The position numbers and the translations under genes are program-made. Under the pieces are notes generated by a model that saw nothing but the letters and a program-made list of their open reading frames with translations, ran no database searches and was not told where the DNA came from. Of a stretch of 53,761 nt of DNA, positions 11,924-20,636 are shown piece after piece. The stretch comes from Pseudomonadota bacterium (GTDB lineage: Bacteria > Pseudomonadota > Gammaproteobacteria > Burkholderiales > Burkholderiaceae_E), in the NCBI GenBank assembly GCA_029779435.1, contig JAKPAM010000010.1:1-53761 (forward strand), written 5' to 3'. Positions within the stretch are counted from its first letter, which is position 1, and each line of letters begins with the position of its first letter.

Positions 11924-13588
11924 ATGGAAATCGAACGAGAGTCGATGGAATTCGACGTGGTGGTGGTCGGGGGCGGCCCGGCGGGCTTGGCGACGGCGAT
12001 CCGGATCAAACAGTTGGCCGCCGAGAAAGGCAGCGAAGTCAACGTCTGCCTGATCGAGAAGGGATCGGAGATCGGCGCCCACATCCTGAGCGGCGCGGTC
12101 ATGGATCCGCAGGCATTGACCGAATTGATTCCGGACTGGAAGGAAAAAGGCGCGCCGCTGAACCAGCCCGTGACGAGCGACGAAGTCCTGTTCCTCAGCG
12201 AAGGCGGCAGCGTGAGCGTGCCGCAATTCCTGATTCCCGGAAACTTCCACAATCACGGCAACTACGTGATCAGCCTCGGAGCCGTCGCCCGGTGGATGGG
12301 CGAGCAGGCCGAAGCGCTGGGCGTCGAGATCTTCCCCGGCTTTCCCGCCGCCGAGATCCTCTACAACGATGATGGCTCGGTGCGCGGCGTCGCCACCGGC
12401 AACATGGGCGTCGGCCGCGACGGCGAGCCGACCGATGCGTTCCAGCCCGGCATGGAACTGCTGGCCAAGTACACGGTCTTCGCCGAAGGCGCGCGCGGGC
12501 ACCTCGGCAAGCAGTTGATCGCGCGATACAAGCTCGACCAGGGTAAGGACCCGCAGAGCTACGCGATCGGCGTCAAGGAGCTGTGGGAGATCCCGGCCGA
12601 CAAGGCCAAGCCCGGCCTCGTCGTGCATACGGCCGGCTGGCCGATGGACAACGACACCTACGGCGGTGGCTTCCTGTACCACCTCGAGGACAACAAGGTG
12701 ACGCTGGGCTTCGTCACCGGCCTCGACTACCAGAACCCGTACCTGAGCCCGTTCGAGGAAATGCAGCGCTGGAAGACCCATCCGGCGATCCGCGTCCACA
12801 TCGAGGGCGGCAAGCGGCTCGGCTATGGCGCGCGCGCGATCACGGCCGGCGGCATCCTCAGCCTGCCCAAGACGGTGTTCCCGGGCGGTGCGCTGGTCGG
12901 CTGCGACGCCGGCTATCTGAACGCGTCCCGGATCAAGGGCAGCCACGCCGCGATCAAGAGCGGCGCGCTGTGCGGCGAGGCCATCTTCGAGGCCCTGGCG
13001 GCGGGCCGGCAGTACGACGAACTGACCGCCTACCCGGCGGCGTTCGAGGCGAGCTGGCTCAAGACCGAGCTCGAGAAGGCACGCAACTTCAAGCAGTGGT
13101 TCAAGAAGGGATTCAAGGTCGGCTCGCTGATGACCGGCATCGAGCAATGGCTGCTGCCCAAGCTCGGCATGAACAACCCCCCATGGACCATCCACCGGAC
13201 CGAACCCGACTACGCGCGCCTGAAGCCGGCGTCCGAATGTTCGCCGATCACCTATCCGAAACCCGATGGCAAGCTGACTTTCGATCGCTTGTCCAGTGTA
13301 TTCATTTCAAACACCAATCACGAAGAGAACCAGCCGATTCACTTGACGCTGAAAGACTCTTCAGTGCCCGTGGCGATCAATCTGGCTCGCTTCGCAGGAC
13401 CCGAGCAACGCTATTGCCCGGCAGGTGTCTATGAATTCGTGAAGAGCGAAACCGACAATTCGGACCGCCTGCAGATCAATGCGCAGAACTGCGTGCATTG
13501 CAAGACCTGCGACATCAAGGACCCGACGCAGAACATCGTCTGGGTCACGCCCGAAGGCGGTGGTGGTCCCAATTATTCCAACATGTAA
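11924..13588 (+). CDS. Electron transfer flavoprotein-ubiquinone oxidoreductase
   Basis: Membrane-associated flavoprotein that takes electrons from ETF, mainly from fatty-acid and amino-acid dehydrogenases, and reduces ubiquinone. The 554-residue protein has the FAD-binding 'VVVVGGGPAGLATAIR' near its N-terminus. Its C-terminal 4Fe-4S domain has the cysteines of 'RYCPAGVYE' and 'NCVHCKTCDIKDP'. The ATG at 11924 was chosen because GAGGTGG lies about six bases upstream; ATG at 11906 is possible. ETF itself is not in the window. It fits with thiolase and thioesterase genes as part of beta-oxidation capacity. A strong hairpin follows the stop. Confidence 0.95.
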   Translation: MEIERESMEFDVVVVGGGPAGLATAIRIKQLAAEKGSEVNVCLIEKGSEIGAHILSGAVMDPQALTELIPDWKEKGAPLNQPVTSDEVLFLSEGGSVSVPQFLIPGNFHNHGNYVISLGAVARWMGEQAEALGVEIFPGFPAAEILYNDDGSVRGVATGNMGVGRDGEPTDAFQPGMELLAKYTVFAEGARGHLGKQLIARYKLDQGKDPQSYAIGVKELWEIPADKAKPGLVVHTAGWPMDNDTYGGGFLYHLEDNKVTLGFVTGLDYQNPYLSPFEEMQRWKTHPAIRVHIEGGKRLGYGARAITAGGILSLPKTVFPGGALVGCDAGYLNASRIKGSHAAIKSGALCGEAIFEALAAGRQYDELTAYPAAFEASWLKTELEKARNFKQWFKKGFKVGSLMTGIEQWLLPKLGMNNPPWTIHRTEPDYARLKPASECSPITYPKPDGKLTFDRLSSVFISNTNHEENQPIHLTLKDSSVPVAINLARFAGPEQRYCPAGVYEFVKSETDNSDRLQINAQNCVHCKTCDIKDPTQNIVWVTPEGGGGPNYSNM

Positions 13589-13599
13589 CGCACGTGACA

Positions 13600-13632
13600 A
13601 AGCACCCGCCAGGAATCACCGGGCGGGTGCTT
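13600..13632. terminator. Hairpin between convergent ETF-QO and RRM genes
   Basis: Eleven-base perfect arms AAGCACCCGCC and GGCGGGTGCTT with an 11-base loop, 12 bases after the ETF-QO stop. The A/T ends make it usable on both strands, though the U-tract is only two bases. Confidence 0.65.
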
Positions 13633-13732
13633 GCGGGGGCTAGACAGCCGCCCGCTGACCTTCAACTAGCCGTGCGGCAAGCCTGAAGCAAGCCGCTCAG
13701 CCAGCCTGGTGGCTTCGCGGGGGGCTTTACCG

Positions 13733-14194
13733 TCAGCGGCCGCGGCCGTAGCCGCCGCCACCACCGTAACCACCACCACCACCGCCGCCGTAGCCGCCGT
13801 CACGACCGCCACCGCCTTCGCGGCCGCCGCCATAACCACCGCCGCCACCGCCGCCGTAGCCACCACCACCGCCGCCGCGGTTGTAGCCGCCGCCACCACC
13901 GCCGCCACCGCCTCCGGGGCCACGGCGGAAGCCGCCGCCGCCACCGCCCGCCTGCTCACGAGCTTCGTTCACGACCAGGCTGCGGCCTTCGACCGAATAG
14001 CCATTCAATGCGGTGATCGCTTTCTGGGCCGCTTCCGCATTGCTCATCGTGACGAATCCAAATCCACGCGAACGACCGGTCTCACGGTCGGTCACGATAC
14101 GGGCATCCGTGACTTCACCATGGGCGCCGAACAGCTGGGACAGTTGGGCGTCTGTGGCGCGCCAAGGCAGGTTGCCTACATAAATCTTGGTCAT
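13733..14194 (-). CDS. Glycine-rich RRM RNA-binding protein
   Basis: A 153-residue protein with one RNA recognition motif and a long glycine-rich tail, the layout of bacterial cold-inducible Rbp proteins and plant GRPs. Residues 2-77 are the RRM, with RNP2 IYVGNL at 4-9 and RNP1 RGFGFVTM at 43-50. Residues 82-153 are mostly Gly with Tyr and Arg (GYGGG-type runs), probably disordered and able to bind RNA. The ATG at 14194 is preceded by GAGGAT, six bases away; the frame is open further upstream but that part is leader. A perfect inverted repeat sits in the leader. The likely role is RNA chaperoning, perhaps in cold or stress. Confidence 0.92.
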   Translation of the reverse strand: MTKIYVGNLPWRATDAQLSQLFGAHGEVTDARIVTDRETGRSRGFGFVTMSNAEAAQKAITALNGYSVEGRSLVVNEAREQAGGGGGGFRRGPGGGGGGGGGGYNRGGGGGGYGGGGGGGYGGGREGGGGRDGGYGGGGGGGYGGGGGYGRGR

Positions 14195-14220
14195 CAATAT
14201 CCTCGAAACCGATAGAAATA

Positions 14221-14263
14221 TTGCATTTCGAGGCGAACCATGGTCAGCGAACCGGAAATGCAA
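14221..14263 (-). promoter_or_regulatory. Leader stem-loop of the RRM gene
   Basis: TTGCATTTC at 14221-14229 and GAAATGCAA at 14255-14263 are perfect nine-base arms around a 25-base loop that contains CGAACC twice. It lies 26 bases upstream of the RRM start codon. The A/U-rich stem near the ribosome binding site could respond to temperature or bind the protein itself. This role is inferred. Confidence 0.45.
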
Positions 14264-14533
14264 CAAAGAGAACACGAAGGTTCGTACGTCGGGGTGCCGT
14301 GAGTGGGAACCAGAAGCCGTTGCCTTGCGCCGAAGTATGCTGCCACAAATGTAAAAAATATGCACTGCCCGAACGTCCCCCTCTGGCGGTCCTGTCGATT
14401 AGCGCTTACCCGAGTGCCGGGCACCTTCCTGGCCATTCGTCGGCTGGCGAGCATCATTCATGCCTGTTCGGGCTGATTACTTGGAAACGGCCGCAAAGGC
14501 CTGTTCATCCCAGCCCTTGCTCCGCGACGATTC

Positions 14534-14549
14534 CTGTATAAAAATACAG
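14534..14549 (+). promoter_or_regulatory. LexA operator (SOS box) of lexA
   Basis: CTGTATAAAAATACAG matches the consensus CTGT-N8-ACAG exactly, with an all-A/T centre, 44 bases upstream of the lexA ATG. It shows lexA autoregulation and SOS control of the lexA-imuA-imuB unit. Confidence 0.95.
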
Positions 14550-14593
14550 CCACTCGATCGCACCCCCGCGCCCGTCCTCGCTCTGGAGCCCCC

Positions 14594-15256
14594 ATGCGTG
14601 AACTGACTCCCCGTCAGCAAGAAATCCTGACGCTGATCCAGCGTCATCTGGCCAGTACCGGTTTTCCGCCCACCCGGGCCGAAATCGCCAATGAACTGGG
14701 CTTTCGCTCGCCGAACGCCGCCGAAGAACATCTGAAAGCGCTGGCCCGCAAAGGAGTGATCGAGTTGACGTCCGGCGCCTCGCGCGGCATCCGGCTCAAG
14801 CTGCTCGGCGTACCGCGCGACGATGCGACGCGCGACACGCCGATGCTCAATGCCGTCCAGATAGCGCTGACCCTGCCGTTGGTCGGCCGGGTCGCCGCCG
14901 GCAGTCCGATCCTGGCGCAGGAACACGTCGAGGCCAGCTACGCGGTCGATCCGAACCTGTTTTCGGCCAAGCCCGACTACCTGTTGAAGGTGCGCGGCAT
15001 GAGCATGCGAGACGCCGGCATCCTCGACGGCGACCTGCTGGCCGTCAAGAAGATCGAGGATGCGCGCACCGGCCAGATCGTCGTCGCGCGGGTCGGCAGC
15101 GACGTCACGGTCAAGCGATTCAAACGGCGGGGCAATGTCATCGAGCTGCTGCCCGAGAATCCCGATTTCGAGCCGATCATCGTCGACCCCCGCGAAGAAG
15201 ACTTCTCGCTCGAAGGGCTGGCGGTCGGCCTGATCCGCGGCGGCAAGGGCCTCTGA
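14594..15256 (+). CDS. lexA: LexA repressor
   Basis: SOS repressor that cleaves itself when RecA is activated by DNA damage. The 220-residue protein begins with the winged-helix DNA-binding domain ([15 protein letters not shown], then '[23 protein letters not shown]'). The self-cleavage site is Ala102-Gly103 in 'GRVAAGSP', and the catalytic dyad is Ser137 in 'RGMSMRD' and Lys174 in 'VTVKRF'. All key residues are present. Its own SOS box lies just upstream. imuA follows after 67 bases with no visible terminator or second SOS box, so lexA, imuA and imuB are probably one transcript. Confidence 0.98.
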   Translation: MRELTPRQQEILTLIQRHLASTGFPPTRAEIANELGFRSPNAAEEHLKALARKGVIELTSGASRGIRLKLLGVPRDDATRDTPMLNAVQIALTLPLVGRVAAGSPILAQEHVEASYAVDPNLFSAKPDYLLKVRGMSMRDAGILDGDLLAVKKIEDARTGQIVVARVGSDVTVKRFKRRGNVIELLPENPDFEPIIVDPREEDFSLEGLAVGLIRGGKGL

Positions 15257-15323
15257 TCGCCTTCGCAGACATCGAATATTCTGATCAAAGGCATTCGATT
15301 TACTGATCGACGGTGGCAACACG

Positions 15324-16085
15324 ATGCCTGCGTCCTCGCCCCCTCGTTCATTGCCACTGTCGGTCTGGCGGGCCGATCAGATCGAGCAGGCGCCGATCCC
15401 CGCGCTGCCCAGCGGCGACCCGGGCCTGGATGCCTTGTTGCCCGGCGCGGGTTGGCCGTTCGCGATGCTGACCGAACTGCTGTCGCAAGAAGCCGGCATC
15501 GGTGAGCTGCGCCTGCTCGTCCCCGCGTTGCATCGGCTGTCGCGCGAGCGCAAGACGATCCTGCTGGTGGCGCCGCCCCACCTTCCCTATGCCCCGGCAT
15601 TGGACAGCTTCGAGATCGATCTCGCGCGCCTGCTGATCGTGCAAGCGCAACACACCACCGATCGGCTGTGGGCCATCGAGCAGGTGCTGCGCAGCGCGAG
15701 CTTCGGAGCGCTGCTGGCATGGCTGCCCGACGAAACGGCGCGACCCGAACATGTCCGGCGACTGCAGATCGCCGCCCAATCGACGCGCGGCCCCGTCTTC
15801 CTGTTCCGTCCGTCGAGCGTTCGGCAGCACCCTTCGCCAGCGCCGTTGCGCCTGGTATTGTCGCCGGGCGCCAACGAATCGATCGAGGTCGACATCATCA
15901 AGCGGCGCGGCCCTGCCCTGACCCGCCCCCTCGTCATACGGCTGCCGCAGCCGGCGGGCGCCACGCGCCTGCGCCGACGCGCTCCAGCGGCCCTGCCGGA
16001 AGCGCCGCTGGCGCCCGCGCCTTCCTGCCCCGTCGTGGCGATCGACGCCAATGAGACGGCCGGGACGGCCCAGGCGATTCGCTGA
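15324..16085 (+). CDS. imuA: ImuA, RecA/SulA-like mutasome protein
   Basis: Accessory factor of the DnaE2 translesion mutasome; family members resemble RecA and help ImuB and DnaE2 act on damaged templates. The 253-residue protein carries the family opening 'LPSGDPGLDALLPGAGWPFAMLTELL' region split across residues 28-53, followed by 'ERKTILLVAPPHLPYAPAL' and a region ending in 'RLQIAAQ'. The canonical Walker A lysine of RecA is not evident, as in other ImuA proteins. The C-terminal 40 residues are Ala/Pro/Arg rich. It lies between lexA and imuB, the diagnostic context. Confidence 0.88.
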   Translation: MPASSPPRSLPLSVWRADQIEQAPIPALPSGDPGLDALLPGAGWPFAMLTELLSQEAGIGELRLLVPALHRLSRERKTILLVAPPHLPYAPALDSFEIDLARLLIVQAQHTTDRLWAIEQVLRSASFGALLAWLPDETARPEHVRRLQIAAQSTRGPVFLFRPSSVRQHPSPAPLRLVLSPGANESIEVDIIKRRGPALTRPLVIRLPQPAGATRLRRRAPAALPEAPLAPAPSCPVVAIDANETAGTAQAIR

Positions 16086-16108
16086 ACCCGCGGGCCAGGC
16101 ATCGCATC

Positions 16109-17878
16109 ATGGCCTCTCTTCCCCGTCCTCCCGAGATCTGGCTGGGCCTGTGCCTGCCCGCGCTGCCGCTGGAGATCGTCGAAGCGACCGGCATGCACGG
16201 AGGCGGCAATGGCGCCGACGATCGCGGCGGGAGCGGCGGGAGCGGCGGGAGCGGCGGGAGCGGCGGGAGCGGCGGGAGCGGCGGGAGCGGCATCAGCGGC
16301 ATCAGCAGCACCAACGGCACCAGCAGTAACGGTGGCACCCATGGCAGCAGCGGACAGCTCCCCCCTTCCGCTCTCGCCATCATCGACGCACGACACATCC
16401 TGCACGTCAACGATGCCGCCCGGCAGCGCGGCGTTCAGCCAGGCATGCGGCGCGCGGTCGCCCAGGCGATCGCGCCCGAACTGCACCTGATCGACCGATC
16501 GCCATCGCGCGAGCACGAGGGGCTGCGGCGCCTGGCGCTGAGTGTCTCGCCGTTCACGCCGACGATCAGCCTGCGAGGCCCGGGCTTGGCGCGGCACGGC
16601 GACGCCTTCCCGCATGGGCTGCTGCTCGAGATCGCCCCCAGCCTGCGCCTGTTCCAGGGCCTGGATGCGCTGACCAGGCAAGTCCTGCAGATCCTCGGAC
16701 AGCAGGGCATGTCCATCACGATCGGCATAGCGCCGACGCCGACCGCGGCCTGGCTGCTGGCTTGCGAGCAACGCGATCGCCGCCTGCTGAGCCGCGCGCA
16801 GCTCGCCGCCGGCCTGGCGTCGCTGCCGCTGGCGCTCCTCGCCAATGCCCAGCCTCACCTCGAGACGTTGCGGGCCATCGGCTGCCGCACGCTCGGTGAT
16901 GTCGAGCGCCTGCCTCGCCCCGGAGTGGTCCGTCGTTTCGGGCAGGGCCTGCTCGATGAGATCGATCGTGCGCATGGGCGCCTGCCCGATCCCCAGTCAC
17001 TGTTCGATCTGCCACGCCGCTTCGACACGCGCCTGGAACTGCCGGCCTCGGTGCATCACGCCGAAGCCTTGCTGTTCGCCGCACGCCGCTTGCTGCTCCC
17101 GCTGACGCACTGGCTGCGCGCGCTGCATGCCGGCACCCATCGATGCGACTTGCAGATCGAGCACGAGACGCATCCGGCGACGCGGCTGCCACTGCGGACC
17201 GCCGAGCCGACCCGCGACGCGGATCGCCTGGTGTCCCTGCTGCGCGAGCGGCTCACCGTCACGCCGCTGCCCGCACCCGCGCAGGCACTGCGCCTGTGCT
17301 GCGATGATCCGGTCGCCCTGGCCTCGGCCTCGCAGCCGTTATTCCTGTCGCCGGGACCGCGCGAGGACAACCTCGGCCGACTGATCGAGACTCTGCAGGC
17401 GCGTCTCGGCGAGCACAGCGTCCAGCGGCTCTCGGTCGTCGACGACCATCGACCGGAAGCCGCGCAACGGCTCGAAGCCGTGGCGGTGACGACGGCGGCG
17501 ACAATCACGGCGGCCGCGGTGGTGACAACGACGACCGATCGCGCCGGCCGACAGCAGCGACACGAGCAACGACAGCGATCCACAGCCGCCCACGGCGCCG
17601 GCTCGTCACGGACACGCTTCGCGCTGCCGCGCCCGCTGTGGCTGTTCGAACAGCCGATCGCGCTGCACGAACAGGGCGTACGCCCGCATTGGCGCGGGCC
17701 GCTGCATCTGCTGGCCGGCCCCGAGCGCATCGAGACCGGCTGGTGGGATGGCCGGCTCGTGCAGCGCGATTACTTCGTCGCCGAGGACGACCAGCATGCG
17801 ATGTACTGGATCTACCGCGAGCGCGTGCCCGATCCGGCGTCGAGCTCGGGCTGGTTCATGCAGGGCCGCTACGGTTGA
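16109..17878 (+). CDS. imuB: ImuB, inactive Y-family polymerase-like mutasome protein
   Basis: Y-family DNA-polymerase homologue that acts as the hub of the mutasome, bridging DnaE2, ImuA and the beta clamp. In the 589-residue protein the palm begins 'IWLGLCLPALPLEIVEA', where active Y-polymerases have a catalytic Asp in the first strand; here it is absent, as is normal for ImuB. Residues about 31-78 are an inserted low-complexity segment with GGS seven times over, and residues about 455-500 are a Thr/Ala/Gln-rich insertion before the conserved C-terminal 'LFEQPI...GPLHLLAGPERIETGWW' region. The protein ends 'YWIYRE...WFMQGRYG' as in the family. The 23-base gap to imuA supports an operon. Confidence 0.93.
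   Translation: MASLPRPPEIWLGLCLPALPLEIVEATGMHGGGNGADDRGGSGGSGGSGGSGGSGGSGGSGISGISSTNGTSSNGGTHGSSGQLPPSALAIIDARHILHVNDAARQRGVQPGMRRAVAQAIAPELHLIDRSPSREHEGLRRLALSVSPFTPTISLRGPGLARHGDAFPHGLLLEIAPSLRLFQGLDALTRQVLQILGQQGMSITIGIAPTPTAAWLLACEQRDRRLLSRAQLAAGLASLPLALLANAQPHLETLRAIGCRTLGDVERLPRPGVVRRFGQGLLDEIDRAHGRLPDPQSLFDLPRRFDTRLELPASVHHAEALLFAARRLLLPLTHWLRALHAGTHRCDLQIEHETHPATRLPLRTAEPTRDADRLVSLLRERLTVTPLPAPAQALRLCCDDPVALASASQPLFLSPGPREDNLGRLIETLQARLGEHSVQRLSVVDDHRPEAAQRLEAVAVTTAATITAAAVVTTTTDRAGRQQRHEQRQRSTAAHGAGSSRTRFALPRPLWLFEQPIALHEQGVRPHWRGPLHLLAGPERIETGWWDGRLVQRDYFVAEDDQHAMYWIYRERVPDPASSSGWFMQGRYG
16226..16288 (+). repeat. In-frame 9-base minisatellite in imuB (GGS x7)
   Basis: Seven perfect copies of GGCGGGAGC run head to tail, followed by two GGCATCAGC variants at 16289-16306. 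The unit is a multiple of three, so copy-number change lengthens or shortens the linker without a frameshift. Perfect identity implies recent expansion or active slippage. Confidence 0.95.
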
Positions 17879-17918
17879 ATCGGAGACGCCGATCGATCCA
17901 TCCGCTCACGCCCGCTGA

Positions 17919-18716
17919 TCAGCACTTTCCCAGTTCGTCGATCCGATCCGTGATCAGGCCGTCGATGCCCCATTCGCACAGGCGGGTGCCGCGCTCCGGA
18001 TCGTTCATCGTGTAGCACAGCACCTTCAAGCCGGCGGCATGCGCGGCGGCAATGAAATCGGCCGTCAGCAACTGGTGTTCGACGTCGATGGCCACGCAAT
18101 CCAGCGCGCGACAGCGGTCGAGCCAATCGTCGACCATGGTATCGAGCAACAGTGCGCGCGGCAGTTCGGGCACGCAGCGCCGTGCCGCTTCGAGCGCTTC
18201 CGGCGAAAAAGACGACAGCAGCGGCGGCACGGCCTCCGACTGCCACAGGCACGCCGCCTCGATCGCCACGGCAGCACCCGTTTCGGCCTCGCGTCCAGGG
18301 CACGGCTTGATCTCGATGTTGCCGGCCAACCCATTGGCGATCAGCCAGGTGCCGACGCGCCATAGCGTCGGAATCCCTTCGCCGGCGAATTCGGGCGAGA
18401 ACCATGCGCCGGCATCGAGCTTCATCATGTCGCCGAGCGCGCGCGCCGACACCCGCGCACGGCCCGACGTCGTGCGATCGAGGGTGTCGTCGTGCATCAG
18501 CACCAGCGTGCCATCGCCGCTGAGCTTGGCATCGAACTCGAACATCCGGTACCCGTGCGCCGCGCCGACCCGCATCGCGGCCAGCGTGTTCTCGGGCGCG
18601 AGCCGGCCGCCGCCGCGATGCGCGATCCAGCGGGGGTAAGGCCACGTGCCGCGTCCGACGGCGGCCCAGGCGGCGCGAATCGACGACGGCGACGCCGCGG
18701 TGCGGGAAGACGACAT
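17919..18716 (-). CDS. ugpQ: Glycerophosphodiester phosphodiesterase (UgpQ-like)
   Basis: Hydrolyses glycerophosphodiesters to glycerol 3-phosphate and an alcohol. The 265-residue TIM-barrel protein has the GDPD signature: His33-Arg34 in 'IAHRGG', Glu42 in 'APENT', Glu60 and Asp62 in 'FEFDAK', and His75 in 'MHDDTLDRTT'. It ends with the typical 'GIDGLITDRID' region. No signal peptide is evident, so it is probably cytoplasmic like UgpQ. The ATG at 18716 has AAGGA six bases upstream. The ugp transporter genes are not nearby, so the symbol reflects similarity only. It converges on imuB. Confidence 0.9.
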   Translation of the reverse strand: MSSSRTAASPSSIRAAWAAVGRGTWPYPRWIAHRGGGRLAPENTLAAMRVGAAHGYRMFEFDAKLSGDGTLVLMHDDTLDRTTSGRARVSARALGDMMKLDAGAWFSPEFAGEGIPTLWRVGTWLIANGLAGNIEIKPCPGREAETGAAVAIEAACLWQSEAVPPLLSSFSPEALEAARRCVPELPRALLLDTMVDDWLDRCRALDCVAIDVEHQLLTADFIAAAHAAGLKVLCYTMNDPERGTRLCEWGIDGLITDRIDELGKC

Positions 18717-18831
18717 GAACGTCCTTATCGAGGTCGGGCTTGAGAACGAATCGGACGCGCCGGAACGGCACGCGCCATGAGGGGCATGGGGAATGGCGAG
18801 CCGGCCGGCTCTCTCAACCGGCCGGGCTCTC

Positions 18832-19401
18832 TCAGTAGTCGGGGATGCTGCCCAGGTAGTGCTGCGTCAGCAGGAAGAAGCGCTCGTAGAACTCCGTCGA
18901 CGGGATCGTCTCGCCGCCGATGCGCACGAGCGCTTCATCCGATGAACCGACGGGCACCGACAGCGAACCGAGCGCGGCCAGGCCGAGGCTCGCCGTCGTC
19001 GGCGCCTTCTTCATCGCGTAGTAGCCCTGGATCGCATTGGCGAAGGCGATCGTGTGCTCGCCATTGGGGCTGCTGGGCGTGCAGACGACATAGAACTCGA
19101 TCTCGGTATACGTCGCATCCTTGGGCTGGAATCGCTTGGTGCCGGAGATCTGGTCGGCCCGGGAATCCTTGAGCACGTATCCCTGGCTGAGCAGCGCGCG
19201 CCGGGCGGCCTCGCACGTCATCCGGACCGATGCCGGGAATTCGCGCGAGAACGCGCTCGTCGCCGAGAACGATTCCTTGTTGTAGACGGCCGGCGGCCGC
19301 GGCGTGCCGCAGGCGGTCAACGCAACGCAGGCGGCCACGGTGACGGCCCAAGGCTTCCAACGGGTGAGGCTCCCCGTTGCGCGGGCGGCGAATCTGCTCA
19401 A
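18832..19401 (-). CDS. DUF2242-type lipoprotein
   Basis: Predicted lipoprotein of about 189 residues and unknown function. The signal peptide ends in the lipobox 'ALTACGT', with Cys the lipidated residue near position 31. The mature part ('PPAVYNKESFSATSAFSREF', then 'EAARRALLSQGYVL' and 'TEIEFYVVC') matches my memory of the DUF2242 family found in Burkholderiales. I chose a TTG start at 19401 with CGAGGG nine bases upstream; the frame is open far upstream but lacks protein-like sequence there. A 189-residue product is normal for such proteins. The next gene upstream on this strand is also a lipoprotein. Confidence 0.78.
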   Translation of the reverse strand: MSRFAARATGSLTRWKPWAVTVAACVALTACGTPRPPAVYNKESFSATSAFSREFPASVRMTCEAARRALLSQGYVLKDSRADQISGTKRFQPKDATYTEIEFYVVCTPSSPNGEHTIAFANAIQGYYAMKKAPTTASLGLAALGSLSVPVGSSDEALVRIGGETIPSTEFYERFFLLTQHYLGSIPDY

Positions 19402-19645
19402 AACAACGACCCCTCGTGACTGGCGAGTGGCAGCCCGTGGATCAGTCCGTTGCCTTATCGACTTCGCGACTTCGCGCCCGGTGTCCCTCGGGGACGGTCG
19501 GTATCGATGAGGCAGCGGACCTGCCGCGGGGTGGGAGGATGGGCCAGGATGCGAAGAACCCGCATTCCGAAACCTTCGATGGTCAGGCGCTATTATCGCA
19601 TCCTGACATGGCGACGCGTACCGCAGTCCGGCGAAAACCGCCCGA

Positions 19646-20437
19646 TCAGTGGGGCCGTTCCCACACCACGCGGTGATCGACCGCGTACAGCCGGCATGGC
19701 GCCGGCCCTCCATCGCGGCACTGCTGGATCGCCCGTTCCACCGATCGCTGCCCCCAGCTCGCATGCCAGCGGCCGTCGTCAGCCACGACGAACGCGCGCG
19801 GCGGCGCCCGCCGCAGCCATGCACGATAGCCGGCGCGGCCGCCCGCATCCAGGCCGGGCACCGCATCGACGTCGTCGATCGATACGTGGTCGCCGGCCAG
19901 CACCGGCATCGGCGCGCATCCGCCGTCGCAGGCCCGGCCGACCAATCGCACCGAGCCCGGCAGATCGTCGAGCGCCAGATCGGCGCGCCGGCGGATCGTC
20001 GAACCCGCGAACGCCTCGTTGGCCATCGCCCCGGTCGCGAAATCGTAGTGCAGCACATGGCGCTGCCCGGCGCCGATCCAGATCCGGATGTCGGCCCGCT
20101 GGCGGGTCGGCCCGGGTACGACGCTCAACTGATGCGTGCCCGGATGCAGGCGCATCCACAAGACCGACGCGTTCGCCAAGCGGCCGGCGGGCAAGCCGTC
20201 GACCTCGACATCGAAAAGTTCATGCGACGCCCATCGCGCATCGAGCCGATACAGGAAGACATCCCCCTGGTCCGACGCCGGTGGAGCGACGTCGGCAAAG
20301 CGGTGGGACGGAACGCTGGAGCAGGCGCCCGTCGCCGCAACCAGGGTTGCGAGCATCCATCCGGCCCACGCGCGCCGTGCCCTGCGAATCGCTACATGCC
20401 AGTCGAGGAAGCGGAGGGCACGTATCGAACCGCGCAT
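19646..20437 (-). CDS. Putative lipoprotein with two small domains
   Basis: A roughly 263-residue predicted lipoprotein. The signal sequence ends 'VAATGACSS', giving a lipidated Cys near residue 39. Residues about 55-115 ('DVFLYRLDARWASHELFDVEVDG', split by positions, then 'LHPGTHQLSVVPG') resemble the DUF2846 fold of small lipoproteins. The last 60 residues ('RAFVVADDGRWHASWG...AIQQC...CRLYAVDHRVVW') resemble a repeat seen in other secreted proteins in which two Cys could pair. I chose ATG 20437; GTG 20452 is possible. The function is unknown. The gap to 20637 holds no gene. Confidence 0.65.
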   Translation of the reverse strand: MRGSIRALRFLDWHVAIRRARRAWAGWMLATLVAATGACSSVPSHRFADVAPPASDQGDVFLYRLDARWASHELFDVEVDGLPAGRLANASVLWMRLHPGTHQLSVVPGPTRQRADIRIWIGAGQRHVLHYDFATGAMANEAFAGSTIRRRADLALDDLPGSVRLVGRACDGGCAPMPVLAGDHVSIDDVDAVPGLDAGGRAGYRAWLRRAPPRAFVVADDGRWHASWGQRSVERAIQQCRDGGPAPCRLYAVDHRVVWERPH

Positions 20438-20636
20438 CGCGTGAGCCACCACAAAACCGAACCAGAACGAGACCGAACCATCACCAGGACGAACCCTCGC
20501 AAGGATGTCGTTCGATGATTGTGCGACGGGCCGTGCGCGAACCCTTCACGTCCCCGACCGGCGGTCGATACCGGCGGCCGACCCTGTCGGCGTCCTTAGT
20601 GATCGCAGCGCAGCATGGGCCGTCAAATCGGATCGC

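Larger units (their letters stand above)
14195..14593. promoter_or_regulatory. Divergent intergenic region, RRM gene / lexA
   Basis: About 400 bases with no credible gene. From the RRM side it holds a ribosome binding site, a stem-loop at 14221-14263 and an A/T-rich island near 14340-14362 that may carry the RRM promoter. From the lexA side it holds the SOS box at 14534-14549. The length on the RRM side suggests a long leader. Confidence 0.6.

Noticed and set aside
13733..13950. Gly-rich coding repeat of the RRM gene as a tandem-repeat locus
   Set aside because: Units are irregular GGN codon runs without a perfect repeating unit, normal for this protein family.
16226..16288. The GGS repeat as a phase-variable on/off switch
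   Set aside because: The unit is nine bases, so slippage keeps the reading frame; only linker length can vary.
19402..20058. Long N-terminal extension of the DUF2242 frame
   Set aside because: The signal peptide and lipobox define the start near 19401, and the upstream part is shadow of the neighbouring lipoprotein gene.
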